Below are positions 8,407 to 17,003 of a stretch of 64,000 bases of DNA, piece after piece (within the stretch, counting starts at the first letter, position 1; each line of letters starts with the position of its first letter). Made by a program: the position numbers and the translations under genes. The notes beneath the pieces are model-generated. The model had not been told where the DNA came from. It saw only the letters and a list, made by a program, of their open reading frames with translations, and ran no database searches. This DNA is from CAZMUD01 sp964569715 (GTDB lineage: Bacteria > Chloroflexota > Dehalococcoidia > Dehalococcoidales > UBA2162). The DNA lies in contig CAZMUD010000001.1 in NCBI GenBank assembly GCA_964569715.1, positions 1 through 64,000 of the forward strand. The letters are read 5' to 3'.

Positions 8407-9102
8407 ATGGTCAAGCCGGTTCAGGTGATGGTGGTTACTCCGCATCCGGACGATGCTGAATTTGGCGTCGCTGGAACGGTGGCTCGCTGGACACGTGAAG
8501 GGAAGGACGTCATATACGCGGTCTGCACCAACGGCAACAAGGGCACTACTGACCCCAACATGAAGCCGGATGAACTGGCAAAAATCCGAGAGAAAGAACA
8601 ACTGGCGGCGGCCAAGCTGTTAGGGGTAAGAGAGGTCATCTTCCTGGGCTATCCAGACCAGACTTTGGAAGATACGCCTGAGTTCCGGAAAGAGATTGTG
8701 CGCTTGATTAGGATGTATAAGCCTGAGACAGTGGTAACTGCTGACCTATACCGGCGCTATCTCTGGCATCGTGACCACCGAATCACCAGCCGGGTTACAT
8801 TAGATGCCGTTTTCCCTTATGCCAGGGATTTGCTTGCCTACCCTGACTTGCTGGAAGAAGGTCTTCAACCTCATAAGGTGAAAGAGGTATTACTCTGGGG
8901 TGCTGAGGAACCCAATTACCGCTCTAATATCACAGACACCTTTGATATCAAAATTGCTGCCCTGCGCTGTCATAAGAGCCAGGTAGGACATAACCCATCC
9001 CCAGAAATGGAAGGATGGTTGAGAGAGCGGGCTAAGAATATGGCCAAGGGAGAGGATTACGAACTAGCCGAGGCTTTCTACCGACTAGAGATATGGCGGT
9101 AA
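8407..9102 (+). CDS. LmbE/PIG-L family zinc deacetylase
   Basis: The 231-residue protein opens with VMVVTPHPDDAEFGVAGTVA, the PHPDDxE zinc-site motif of PIG-L/LmbE N-acetylglucosamine deacetylases. A second conserved motif, LWHRDHRIT, supplies the distal metal-binding histidine, and HNPSPEMEGWL lies near the end. MshB and BshB of the mycothiol and bacillithiol pathways are in this family, as are enzymes acting on other GlcNAc-containing small molecules. GAGGAGG at 8390-8396 precedes ATG 8407. It diverges from the MshD-like gene across 74 bases. Confidence 0.92.
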   Translation: MVKPVQVMVVTPHPDDAEFGVAGTVARWTREGKDVIYAVCTNGNKGTTDPNMKPDELAKIREKEQLAAAKLLGVREVIFLGYPDQTLEDTPEFRKEIVRLIRMYKPETVVTADLYRRYLWHRDHRITSRVTLDAVFPYARDLLAYPDLLEEGLQPHKVKEVLLWGAEEPNYRSNITDTFDIKIAALRCHKSQVGHNPSPEMEGWLRERAKNMAKGEDYELAEAFYRLEIWR

Positions 9103-9395
9103 TTAACTCCTGCCCACAGGAATGAGCTAAGATGAAAGCCAGAGTACATCCCCGCAAAGATTGGGATTATGGGAGCGAGAGGAAAAGGCAGCAAATTCGT
9201 CTTTCTCCTTCTTTAACACCGTAGGAGCACCGTGGCCGGGGTATATTGGGGTGTCGTCGGGCAATACAAAAATCTTCTCGGTTATGGATTTGATTATCTG
9301 CCTGAAAGCATCTGGCGACCCTGTCTTACCCGGACCCCCGGGGAAATCTGAATATGTCGCTTCCCAGCTGGGACAGACGACCTGTAAAAAGAGGA

Positions 9396-9423
9396 GGGGC
9401 TCCTGCCAGTGGGCAGGAGCCCC
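9396..9423 (-). terminator. Terminator of the carboxylesterase gene
   Basis: A 12-bp GC-rich stem, GGGGCTCCTGCC with its complement, closes an AGTG loop. Reading on the minus strand it is followed within a few bases by a T-run (CTCTTTTTAC). It lies just after the stop of the leftward esterase. I see no supported gene in the rest of 9103-9438. Confidence 0.75.
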
Positions 9424-9438
9424 CTAAATTGAGCGGGT

Positions 9439-10998
9439 TTATTCTTGTGGGGTAGCACGAGCCTCCAATATCCCGGATTTTACCTGTAGCGTATCTCCGA
9501 TATCAAGGTACTGGTCAGTAGCCGCCTCGTAGGCTGGCCACGTGACTAGGCCTTCTACACTTGGGTCTCCGGTTGCAGCAAACTGAGCCCACATAGTCAT
9601 CATGGCTTCAGCTACCCTTTCATCCATCTCGTCAAGCCCTGGGTCCGGCTGTTTGGCGCCGCCACTCTGGGGGAGCCTCAGGTTCCACAGTTCAGCTATC
9701 CCCTCCAAACGGCCGAAAACGTATTGTACCTCAAGCCCATGAAAAGCTACAACACCTTCCTCCCTCCAGCCAGTCGGCACATGAGTGAATACATAGGCAT
9801 ACCCCTTGGATTTGCCAGTGCTCATAACGGGAGCCCAGTCCGCAACCCCCTCAATCATTCCCGGAAAATCCGCGCTGTTACAACCGATGATGAAGGGAAC
9901 ATCGTTCTGCCTGCCCGCTTTGAATATGTTCTCCGGGGTATCTGGCAGAGACCAGCCATCCACCGTTATGACGCCAACATAAAGACCAAAAATGCCTGTT
10001 GCAGTAGTGGCGATCTCCTGCCAGCTCAAGGCGCGCAGGGCAGCCAGCACATCTTCTTCCCCGGCGACGCCGAGTTTAGCCGCCAGTTTCTCACCCATCT
10101 CTTCCGCTTTCTTTAAACTGGAAGCAGCAAGGGGTGGTGTTACTGATTCTGCGATTGCCCAAACTCCGCTTTCGATGATAGCCCGGTGGAAAAGCCCTTT
10201 GGCTAAAGGTGAAACCATCAAGTTATGAGTCTTCGCACCGCCCCCGGACTCGCCAAAAATCGTGACATTGTTGGGGTCACCACCGAAGGCAGCGATGTTC
10301 CTCTGCACCCACTTCAAGGCAGCGATTAAGTCTAATTGGCCGTAATTTCCAGAAGCATTGATGCCTGATTCCTCGGTAAGTAAGGGGTGAGACAGGTAAC
10401 CTAGCGCTCCCAGCCGGTGGTTGACGGTTACTACCACTACACCGTGCTGGGGCAGTGCTGTGTTGCAACAGCTCAGCGAGTTGCCGGAAAGAATGCTTAA
10501 GCCGCCGCCATGGAACCAGACCATTACAGGAAAACGCTCGGTCGTCTTTTTGGCCGGCGTCAGGACGTTTAAGTAAAGGCAGTCTTCGCTTAGCTCCCCT
10601 AGCCCAGTTATTACCTCCACCTGCGCGGCCCGATTGCTCCACTGAGTGCATTCCCGGATTCCCGACCAGGGAGCAGCCGGTTGCGGTGGCTTCCACCTCA
10701 AATCACCCACGGGCGGAGCGGCATATGGGATTCCTCTATAGATACGCACCTCGTTTCCAACATCACCCTGCACTGTCCCGGAAACGAATCCAGTGTCTAT
10801 TTCTACTGGATCAGCGAAGACTGCAGCCAAGTCGCTCTGCAAGGACGCTACCTGAGCCTGTGCGGCGTCCTTATCAGCTACCGCCTCATCATATTCTTCC
10901 TGAGCTACACCGCAACCGGCCAGCACCGGCACTATCAGCGCCAGGACCAGGAACAGGACTACAAATTTGTACCAAAAGTTCCTTTTTAGCTGCCTCAT
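9439..10998 (-). CDS. Type-B carboxylesterase lipoprotein
   Basis: Translation from ATG 10998 gives 519 residues. It has a signal peptide ending in lipobox VLAGC, a short coiled-coil-like linker (EEYDEAVADKDAAQAQVASLQ), then a type-B carboxylesterase domain. Hallmarks are YRGIPYAAPPVGDLRWKPP, SEDCLYLNV, the oxyanion hole WFHGGG and the nucleophile elbow FGESGGG; the acid and histidine should follow in the C-terminal half. The family (p-nitrobenzyl esterase type) hydrolyses carboxylic esters and is usually about 490-550 residues. The lipobox predicts an outward-facing membrane-tethered enzyme. GGAGGT precedes ATG 10998, which is preferred to an ATG nine codons upstream. Confidence 0.9.
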   Translation of the reverse strand: MRQLKRNFWYKFVVLFLVLALIVPVLAGCGVAQEEYDEAVADKDAAQAQVASLQSDLAAVFADPVEIDTGFVSGTVQGDVGNEVRIYRGIPYAAPPVGDLRWKPPQPAAPWSGIRECTQWSNRAAQVEVITGLGELSEDCLYLNVLTPAKKTTERFPVMVWFHGGGLSILSGNSLSCCNTALPQHGVVVVTVNHRLGALGYLSHPLLTEESGINASGNYGQLDLIAALKWVQRNIAAFGGDPNNVTIFGESGGGAKTHNLMVSPLAKGLFHRAIIESGVWAIAESVTPPLAASSLKKAEEMGEKLAAKLGVAGEEDVLAALRALSWQEIATTATGIFGLYVGVITVDGWSLPDTPENIFKAGRQNDVPFIIGCNSADFPGMIEGVADWAPVMSTGKSKGYAYVFTHVPTGWREEGVVAFHGLEVQYVFGRLEGIAELWNLRLPQSGGAKQPDPGLDEMDERVAEAMMTMWAQFAATGDPSVEGLVTWPAYEAATDQYLDIGDTLQVKSGILEARATPQE

Positions 10999-11319
10999 GA
11001 TATCTACCTCCTCTGTTTTCATCATTTCGTTCCTGAGAACTCATGTGCCCTGTCAAGAAAGTTGGTTATTTTTCAGCCCACGTGCAAAAAAATTATTATA
11101 TCACTATCCCCCCTTTGTCAAGCAGGCTGTGGCTCCGTTCACGAGTCTAACTTCTCTTCCCCCCAAAATCTGAACACATCCTAGACCATCGGCTAAATCG
11201 GGGTGGGCTTTATATCTGAAAGACGAGTCATCTTTAGCCACGACCACCATTTTTCTTCACTCCTTAATTATTTAAGCAGCATACCCACGGTTGCATTATA
11301 TCATGCAGGTCAAAACTTG

Positions 11320-11328
11320 TGGTATAAT
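11320..11328 (+). promoter_or_regulatory. Extended -10 promoter of the small membrane-protein cassette
   Basis: TGGTATAAT matches the extended -10 consensus exactly. With normal spacing transcription would begin at about 11335, directly before the ATG at 11336, so the first gene may have a leaderless mRNA. No convincing -35 box is present. The rest of 10999-11335 shows no gene. Confidence 0.6.
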
Positions 11329-11335
11329 GCAATCA

Positions 11336-11878
11336 ATGCGAAGAAATCTATTCTTATATCTGGCTCTGGCTTGCTTTGTCGGTCTTATAGCCATATTTGT
11401 GGTTGACGGCTATCTGGGTACCTACGATACCGTTTACATAACCGCCGGCGAACGATCGTTGAAGGTAGAGGCTGACGTTTGGCAGCGCCAATACCCAACT
11501 TATGGTGGACCCATTTATGAAGAAGAACCTATGTCTGTAGAAGGAGACAAAGGTGGTTATTACATGGGCGCCAACCGGGATGAGAAGATATCCTTCCGCT
11601 ATGAAGTAGATAATCGCGTGTTTTCAACCTATAAGGCTGATATTGAGGCATCAGTGTGGCACAGTCAGGAAAAGGTGCGTGACTTAATATCACGCCCAAT
11701 ATCAATAGCTGCCTTTGATAAAGGAGAGTTGGAGTGGGTAGTAGATAACACCGAGCTTCTCCCGACGGATATTCTTCCAGAGCAAAGTTATCAGTACACA
11801 GTAATCATAAAGAGAGGCGAAATAGAGCGGAGGATAGTCGTGTTTATAAATCCTGCCGGCTATCCGAGAAAGTATTAG
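11336..11878 (+). CDS. Small membrane-anchored protein of unknown function
   Basis: From ATG 11336 the protein has 180 residues: one N-terminal membrane helix (NLFLYLALACFVGLIAIFVV) and an extracytoplasmic part with probable beta structure. I do not recognise a family. Upstream ATGs at 11291 and 11327 are rejected because they lie upstream of, or inside, the promoter at 11320-11328. It leads a compact group of three short genes, separated by 14 and 4 bases, that all encode membrane proteins and may form one complex. Confidence 0.7.
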   Translation: MRRNLFLYLALACFVGLIAIFVVDGYLGTYDTVYITAGERSLKVEADVWQRQYPTYGGPIYEEEPMSVEGDKGGYYMGANRDEKISFRYEVDNRVFSTYKADIEASVWHSQEKVRDLISRPISIAAFDKGELEWVVDNTELLPTDILPEQSYQYTVIIKRGEIERRIVVFINPAGYPRKY

Positions 11879-11892
11879 GAGTTTAACGGCGT

Positions 11893-12069
11893 ATGCAGCT
11901 AACATATGTACTATATGGTTTCGGAGTTCTGCTATGCGTGGCTGGCATCGGCTATCTGGCAGCAGAATATGTGAAGTATATGTCGGAGATAGGGAAACTG
12001 CTTGCCTTGCTGCTGACGGTAGGTATGTTTGGCTTTCTGGGCAAATACTTTGAAGAGCTGGGGTGGTAG
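11893..12069 (+). CDS. 58-residue membrane protein
   Basis: A short frame from ATG 11893 to TAG 12067-12069 begins MQLTYVLYGFGVLLCVAGIG and ends GKYFEELGW. It has two hydrophobic helices joined by AAEYVKYMSEIGK, a typical small two-pass membrane protein. Gaps to its neighbours are 14 and 4 bases on the same strand, which supports it as a real operon member despite its length. No family is recognised. Confidence 0.6.
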   Translation: MQLTYVLYGFGVLLCVAGIGYLAAEYVKYMSEIGKLLALLLTVGMFGFLGKYFEELGW

Positions 12070-12073
12070 CTAG

Positions 12074-12337
12074 ATGGGAATAGTAATTACAATAGCAACG
12101 TTTGCCATTCTAGGCTTTATTGGCTGGCTTATTTACCGTGCGGTAAGAGGAAGGCAGGTCAAAGCTCACCACGTTACCTATGGTATTGCCGTGATTACTG
12201 GCATTTTTACCTACGGCTTCTTCCTCAGCATGAACATACCGCAGCCAATTAAGATATTGCTGAGCATTATTCTAGGGATAATTTTAATTATCCTGGCAGC
12301 TTTTCTTCAGCGCCGCCGCCAACCAGGCAAGCCCTAA
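12074..12337 (+). CDS. Small three-helix membrane protein
   Basis: The 87-residue protein has three hydrophobic segments (about residues 3-21, 36-53 and 58-78) and a basic tail, QRRRQPGKP, predicted to be cytoplasmic. It starts four bases after the preceding stop, so translation is probably coupled. No known family is recognised. Confidence 0.68.
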   Translation: MGIVITIATFAILGFIGWLIYRAVRGRQVKAHHVTYGIAVITGIFTYGFFLSMNIPQPIKILLSIILGIILIILAAFLQRRRQPGKP

Positions 12338-12461
12338 GTTTGTCTGATTCTGTTGGCTCGGCCTCTTCCTTAAGCTATCACCACAGCCCCTGTAGTCAAA
12401 AATAAAGGCATTAATCCCCGTTTCATATATAATGGGGGGGGGCTTGATGTGGAGTGATAGT

Positions 12462-12971
12462 ATGAGCGGAGAGTTAAAATATATTACCTTCAATACCGAT
12501 ATGGGTTGGGTAGGAATATTGGCTTCGGCAAAAGGGCTGCTCGACACTACCTTGCCCCAGCGCTCAGCTCAAGAAACACATCAGCTATTAGGTGAGAGCG
12601 TAAATCAGGCTACCTGGTCTCCTCGCCTGTTTGATGACCTAATGGAACGCCTCAAGGTTTACTTTAGCGGTCGTAAGGCAGCCTTCCCTGATGAGCTTGA
12701 CCTGTCGGGGGCTACCCCCTTTCAGCGTGAGGTATGGGAGGCAACCAGGCTTATTCCTTATGGTGAGACAAGGAGTTACCTCTGGGTGGCTGAACAGATT
12801 AAGAAACCAGGGGCAGCGCGGGCAGTGGGGCAGGCTCTAGGTAGAAACCCTCTGGCTGTTATCGTCCCCTGTCATCGGGTAGTAGCCAGTGATGGCACGC
12901 TCGGTGGCTTCGGTGGAGGACTGGAGATGAAGCGGCGTCTTCTTTGTCTGGAAGCCTCAGCTATTAGTTAA
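12462..12971 (+). CDS. ogt: Methylated-DNA--protein-cysteine methyltransferase
   Basis: From ATG 12462 the 169-residue protein carries the acceptor-cysteine motif IVPCHRVV, the DNA-binding helix region RAVGQALGRNPLA and the upstream TPFQREVWEATRLIPYGETRSY block of the Ogt/AGT family. It removes alkyl groups from O6-alkylguanine by suicidal transfer to the cysteine. The first ATG at 12432 overlaps a TATAAT (12428-12433) that looks like its -10 box, and GGAG at 12451 suits ATG 12462. Its last 15 bases overlap the convergent MEDS-RadC gene. Degenerate copies of its 3' end occur at 14511-14597 and near 18725. Confidence 0.9.
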   Translation: MSGELKYITFNTDMGWVGILASAKGLLDTTLPQRSAQETHQLLGESVNQATWSPRLFDDLMERLKVYFSGRKAAFPDELDLSGATPFQREVWEATRLIPYGETRSYLWVAEQIKKPGAARAVGQALGRNPLAVIVPCHRVVASDGTLGGFGGGLEMKRRLLCLEASAIS

Positions 12972-14351
12972 GGTAACACCAGAATAACTTGTCCCCCTAT
13001 CAAACATCGTGTTTATTCTAAGTTCTAAAAAATCCAGTTCGTATTTCTTAATCAGCCCTTCATCAGCAAAGCTAAAGTAGCTGTTGTCACCTATTACGAT
13101 ATGGTCTAACACCTTAATCTGAACAATATTGCCAACAAAGACCAGGTCTCTGGTGAGTTGTTTATCGCTCTTGCTGGGGGCAGGGTCACCCGAGGGGTGG
13201 TTATGGACAAAAACCACAGCAACGGCACGGTGCTCAATGGCACTTTCTACAATCTCACGGGGACGGATTGGGATACTCTCCAGCGTGCCTTCAAAGAGAG
13301 TGACCGTGTCAATAATCTGGTTTCGGCTATTTAGGTAGATAGCCTTGAATACCTCTTTCTTCAGGTCTCGCATTGAGTAGGAGAGGTAATCAAAAACCTC
13401 TTTGGAGGACTGATATAGGGGCTTATCAATAATTTTCTTTTTAAGAACCTCGGTGGGTAATTCATGTAGAAGCTTAATACAAAACATACAACTGGAAGTA
13501 AACCCAACCTGCTCTAGCTCTTGCGGAGAAGCTGACAGCAGTCCCCTGATGTCCTTGAACGCTTTAATGCACTCTTTTGACAGCCGTTTGCACTCCCGAG
13601 AGGACAAGGCAAGGCTTAACAATAATTCAATAACCTCTTGGTCACTAAATCCCTCAAAACCTGACCTGATAAACCTCTCCCGTAACAGTGACATACGTCC
13701 TCTTAATAGAACCAATGAAGTTATCTCCTGACTTTCCCTTGGCTTTATTAACATCCACTCACCTGCCCGTCTTATGAGACCAAATTGGTGATTTCTCATC
13801 ACCTCTATCATTTCGTTTGCTCCACATTCAGCGAGGGGATATGTGCAAATGGCGAGCATACGATACTTGCCGATGATATTATTTACCTCTTCTTCATAAT
13901 CAGCAAACTTTCTCCAACCTCCCTTCTCAAGCCAAGCCGCATCCCCTGTCACTCTTATGCCATCATAACCCTTAGCCAGGGCTTGATTGAGCTTATCAAT
14001 CCAGGCACCAAGAACCCTTTGTTTATTGAAAGTACCGCCTTTAAGATACCATTCGGTATGCGGAATAATCTCTATTTGTCCTCTTTCCAGATATTGAGCG
14101 AAATTAGGCACAGTCTGCCTCATTGCTTCCTCAGCTTCTTTTTCACTACAGGGCTTTGAAGTAACCCAGATACAAGACTCATTACTTTCTAAACCTACCT
14201 TGAAATAAGGCACCAGAATATCAATTAAGTCTTGTTTAGTATCATAAAATGAACAAAGGTGCATGCCCCAAGGGACAGCACCTACAGCATCAATCCCCGT
14301 TTCTCTAGCTCTTTCTTCCAGTGATGTTCGTAATGTACCTTGCGAAGCCAT
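12957..14351 (-). CDS. MEDS sensory domain fused to RadC (JAMM) domain
   Basis: The 464-residue protein starts at ATG 14351, after a purine-rich ribosome site. Residues about 25-205 resemble the MEDS/DcmR sensory domain (WGMHLCSFYDTKQDL, then VGLESNESCIWVTS). Residues about 222-445 are RadC: an N-terminal helical part, then a JAB/MPN domain with HNHPSGDPAPSKSD, His383, His385 and Asp396 being the expected zinc ligands. The helix-hairpin-helix glycines seen in the second RadC of this window (DGIG) are lost here (VGFTSS). MEDS is usually joined to kinases or regulators, so coupling to RadC is unusual. The function of either domain in this setting is unknown. Confidence 0.85.
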   Translation of the reverse strand: MASQGTLRTSLEERARETGIDAVGAVPWGMHLCSFYDTKQDLIDILVPYFKVGLESNESCIWVTSKPCSEKEAEEAMRQTVPNFAQYLERGQIEIIPHTEWYLKGGTFNKQRVLGAWIDKLNQALAKGYDGIRVTGDAAWLEKGGWRKFADYEEEVNNIIGKYRMLAICTYPLAECGANEMIEVMRNHQFGLIRRAGEWMLIKPRESQEITSLVLLRGRMSLLRERFIRSGFEGFSDQEVIELLLSLALSSRECKRLSKECIKAFKDIRGLLSASPQELEQVGFTSSCMFCIKLLHELPTEVLKKKIIDKPLYQSSKEVFDYLSYSMRDLKKEVFKAIYLNSRNQIIDTVTLFEGTLESIPIRPREIVESAIEHRAVAVVFVHNHPSGDPAPSKSDKQLTRDLVFVGNIVQIKVLDHIVIGDNSYFSFADEGLIKKYELDFLELRINTMFDRGTSYSGVTLTNS

Positions 14352-14510
14352 CCTCACACCACCTCCAACGTTGCTAAAATCCCTTATCCGTATATTATAT
14401 TGCACCTGCCAACATATGGCATAAATAATGCCAATTGGGGACAAGATTTAATAGTTTTTATGATACTTTTATGCCAATTAGAGACAACGGGTTAGTGTTG
14501 GTGGCTAGGG

Positions 14511-14597
14511 GAGCCAGTGAAGCTCATAGGCTTTGGCTGTGGACTGGAAATGAAGCAGCGTCTTCTTTGTCTAGAAGCCACAGCCAGTATTGGGTAG
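14511..14597 (+). pseudogene. Remnant of the ogt 3' end
   Basis: The plus-strand frame GLEMKQRLLCLEATASIG followed by TAG aligns with the last codons of ogt (GLEMKRRLLCLEASAIS). The nucleotides AGCAGCGTCTTCTTTGTCT differ from the ogt copy at one base. Upstream similarity runs through GAGCCAGTGAAGCTC with small indels and then stops. The active-site part is absent, so this is a duplicated fragment, placed convergent to the histidine kinase just as ogt is convergent to the MEDS-RadC gene. Confidence 0.75.
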
Positions 14598-14606
14598 AGT
14601 ATTACC

Positions 14607-17003
14607 CTATCCCCTGCGGACAGGCTCCTCCCCAGCAACTTTATTCTTGTCTACCTCCTCACCTGCCAGCGGCAATTCAATAAAGAAGGTAACACCTTGT
14701 CCCGGTTTACTTTCGGCGTATATCTTGCCACCGTGCTCGGTCACAATGCCATGGCAGGCGCTAAGCCCTAAGCCGGTGCCACCCCTATCCCCCCTGGTGG
14801 TGAAAAATGGGTCAAAGACCCTGCTGAGGTTTTCGACTGGAATCCCGGGACCATCATCAGCAAACGAAATCCGGATACAGTCCTTCCCCCGCTGAGTTTT
14901 GATGGTGAGCTTCCCCTCACGGTCTGCCTCGGTCATGGCCTGCTCGGCATTGAGAATGATGTTCAAGAAAACCTGCTGAATTTGACCAAAATCGCCAACC
15001 GTCTCTGGCAGGCTGGGAGCAAGCTCAACTGCAAGGTCAATATTGCCCGATTTCAACTCGTAAGCCCTTAATTCCAGAGTCCTTCCCAGAATCTCGTTTA
15101 TGTCCAGACATTCCTTCTTTGGCCCACGGCGGCGGGCAAAGGTCAGCAGATTCTCCACCACTCTGGCAGCACGTCGAGCTTCATTATGAATCCTCTCTAA
15201 ATCCTGGCTGATTTCCTGGCTAGTGCTTTTTTTCATAAGACGCTCAGAAAATCCTATTACCCCGGTAAGAGGGTTATTTATCTCGTGGGCAACGCCGGCG
15301 GCCAGCTCACCAATAGAGGCCAGGCGACTGGAGAGAGCAAGCTCCTGCTGCAGCTCCTTCTCCCTCTCCTCCGCCTGCTTAAGCTCGGTGACGTCTATGA
15401 TAACCCCTCTCATGCCGACAGGCTTGTTTTCACGGGTAATAGCAGAACCATATACGATAGCGGGGAATGTGCTGCCGTCCTTCCTCAGTGCTGTGTATTC
15501 ACTACCGCCTATCTTTTTCCCACTTAATACCCTTCGCATATCCTCTATGACTCTGTCTTTGTCCTCCGGAATAAAGAGTTCAATACAATTCAACTCTTTC
15601 CGGACATCCTCTAAAGTATAGCCAAAGGCTAGAGTGCCCTGGCGGTTGGCGAAGGTGAGATTGCCTTTTTCATCAAGTTCATATACGGTTTGTGGTAAAG
15701 AATTAACTATGTCTATGAATCTCTTCCTGGTCTCCTTGAGTGCATCCTCTACCTCTTTGCGCTCGGTGATGTCCCGGATAAAAGCAACATTGGCACGCTC
15801 CCCCTTGTATGTCGTATAGGCACTGGTAAGCTCAATGGGAACCTCGGTGCCATCTTTTCTGATAATGGACATCTCGAAAAGTCCCGGCATAATTGCACCC
15901 CGCATCTTTTCTCCATGTCTTTCTAGAGAAGCCTGGCGGTGTTCGGGGTGGACGAGGTCGAAAAACGACATACCGAGCAGTTCCTTCCTGGAGTAGCCGG
16001 TGATGTGGGGCCACTCATCGCTAACGAAGGTTTGGGTGGCATTTCCCTGCTCAGTATCCTGCAGCATGACAACAGCCTCCCCCACTTTGCCACCCAGATT
16101 GACGAGGGCGCGATATCTCTCTTCTGACTCCCGCAGAGCCTCCTCTGCCTGCTTGCGCGCGGTGATGTCCCGGATAATGGTCTGCACAATTCCTTTTTCT
16201 TCATCAACCACCCTTGAGCTTAAGTCAATATCAAAGAGGGTCCCATCTTTTCTCTTGGCTTCTGACTCGAGTCTCACGTGCCCTATCTTGACTAGCTGCT
16301 GGAACTCTCTTTCCATTCTTTCAAACTGACTTTCAGAGAAGAACTGTGCCATATTCATCTGTAGAAACTCGTCTCTACTGTAACCTACTAATTCTTCAGC
16401 CCTCTGATTTATATCCAGTATTTTACCGTGAGAGTCTTGCACAATTGCGATGTCATTCAATAGTTGGAACAAGTTTTTAAATTTTTGCTCTGACTCCCGC
16501 AGTGCCTCTTCAGCCCGCTTGCGCTCGGTGATGTCACGCATCGCGGCTAGACAAACTTCTTTTCCATACCATGTGAAGTAGCTAACTGATATCTCTGTGG
16601 GGAAAACACTTCCGTCTTTCTTCCTGTGATAACATACAGGAATGTATTCTGTGGCAGTCATTGTTGCGCGGCGAGTCTTCTCAGGTTCTGCTGAAAAATC
16701 GGTGTTATTCATTTGAAGTGCTTCTTCCCGGCTATATCCATACATCTCCATTGCAGCGTTGTTCAAATCAAGGATTTCACCTGTATCAACCTCTATTAAA
16801 AAGAGGGCATCAGAACTCAAGTCAAATAATTGTTGATACTTCTCCTCACTCTCCCGTAGCGTCTGTTCCGCCCATTTGAGCCCACTTTCTAGTATTTCGA
16901 ATTCGGCGACCTGTTGGCGCAACTCTGTCAGTTTACTTATGACTTGCTCTTTTGTCTTACCTTCGTCAGATAACATAATCCAACCCCCCTTTTGACAGTT
17001 CAT
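14607..17003 (-). CDS. Multi-PAS sensor histidine kinase
   Basis: The 798-residue protein has a short coiled coil, four PAS/PAC units (about 45-165, 170-290, 293-420 and 425-545, each ending in a R(D/G)ITxRK- or DVTELK-type linker), HisKA with the phosphoacceptor in GVAHEINNPL, and HATPase_c with DDGPGIP, FFTTRGDRGGTGLGLS. There is no transmembrane helix, so it is a soluble sensor of cytoplasmic cues such as redox state or ligands. ATG 17003 overlaps the stop of the upstream regulator by four bases; ATG 16976, after a G-rich run, is an alternative start. It is the last gene of a three-gene signalling operon. Confidence 0.93.
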   Translation of the reverse strand: MNCQKGGWIMLSDEGKTKEQVISKLTELRQQVAEFEILESGLKWAEQTLRESEEKYQQLFDLSSDALFLIEVDTGEILDLNNAAMEMYGYSREEALQMNNTDFSAEPEKTRRATMTATEYIPVCYHRKKDGSVFPTEISVSYFTWYGKEVCLAAMRDITERKRAEEALRESEQKFKNLFQLLNDIAIVQDSHGKILDINQRAEELVGYSRDEFLQMNMAQFFSESQFERMEREFQQLVKIGHVRLESEAKRKDGTLFDIDLSSRVVDEEKGIVQTIIRDITARKQAEEALRESEERYRALVNLGGKVGEAVVMLQDTEQGNATQTFVSDEWPHITGYSRKELLGMSFFDLVHPEHRQASLERHGEKMRGAIMPGLFEMSIIRKDGTEVPIELTSAYTTYKGERANVAFIRDITERKEVEDALKETRKRFIDIVNSLPQTVYELDEKGNLTFANRQGTLAFGYTLEDVRKELNCIELFIPEDKDRVIEDMRRVLSGKKIGGSEYTALRKDGSTFPAIVYGSAITRENKPVGMRGVIIDVTELKQAEEREKELQQELALSSRLASIGELAAGVAHEINNPLTGVIGFSERLMKKSTSQEISQDLERIHNEARRAARVVENLLTFARRRGPKKECLDINEILGRTLELRAYELKSGNIDLAVELAPSLPETVGDFGQIQQVFLNIILNAEQAMTEADREGKLTIKTQRGKDCIRISFADDGPGIPVENLSRVFDPFFTTRGDRGGTGLGLSACHGIVTEHGGKIYAESKPGQGVTFFIELPLAGEEVDKNKVAGEEPVRRG

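Noticed and set aside
9161..9427. 88-codon plus-strand frame before the esterase terminator
   Set aside because: It has no recognisable domain and no ribosome site, and it reads into the terminator hairpin of the convergent gene.
10455..11000. 181-codon plus-strand frame inside the carboxylesterase
   Set aside because: It lies antisense to a well-supported esterase and has a composition expected from complementing that gene.
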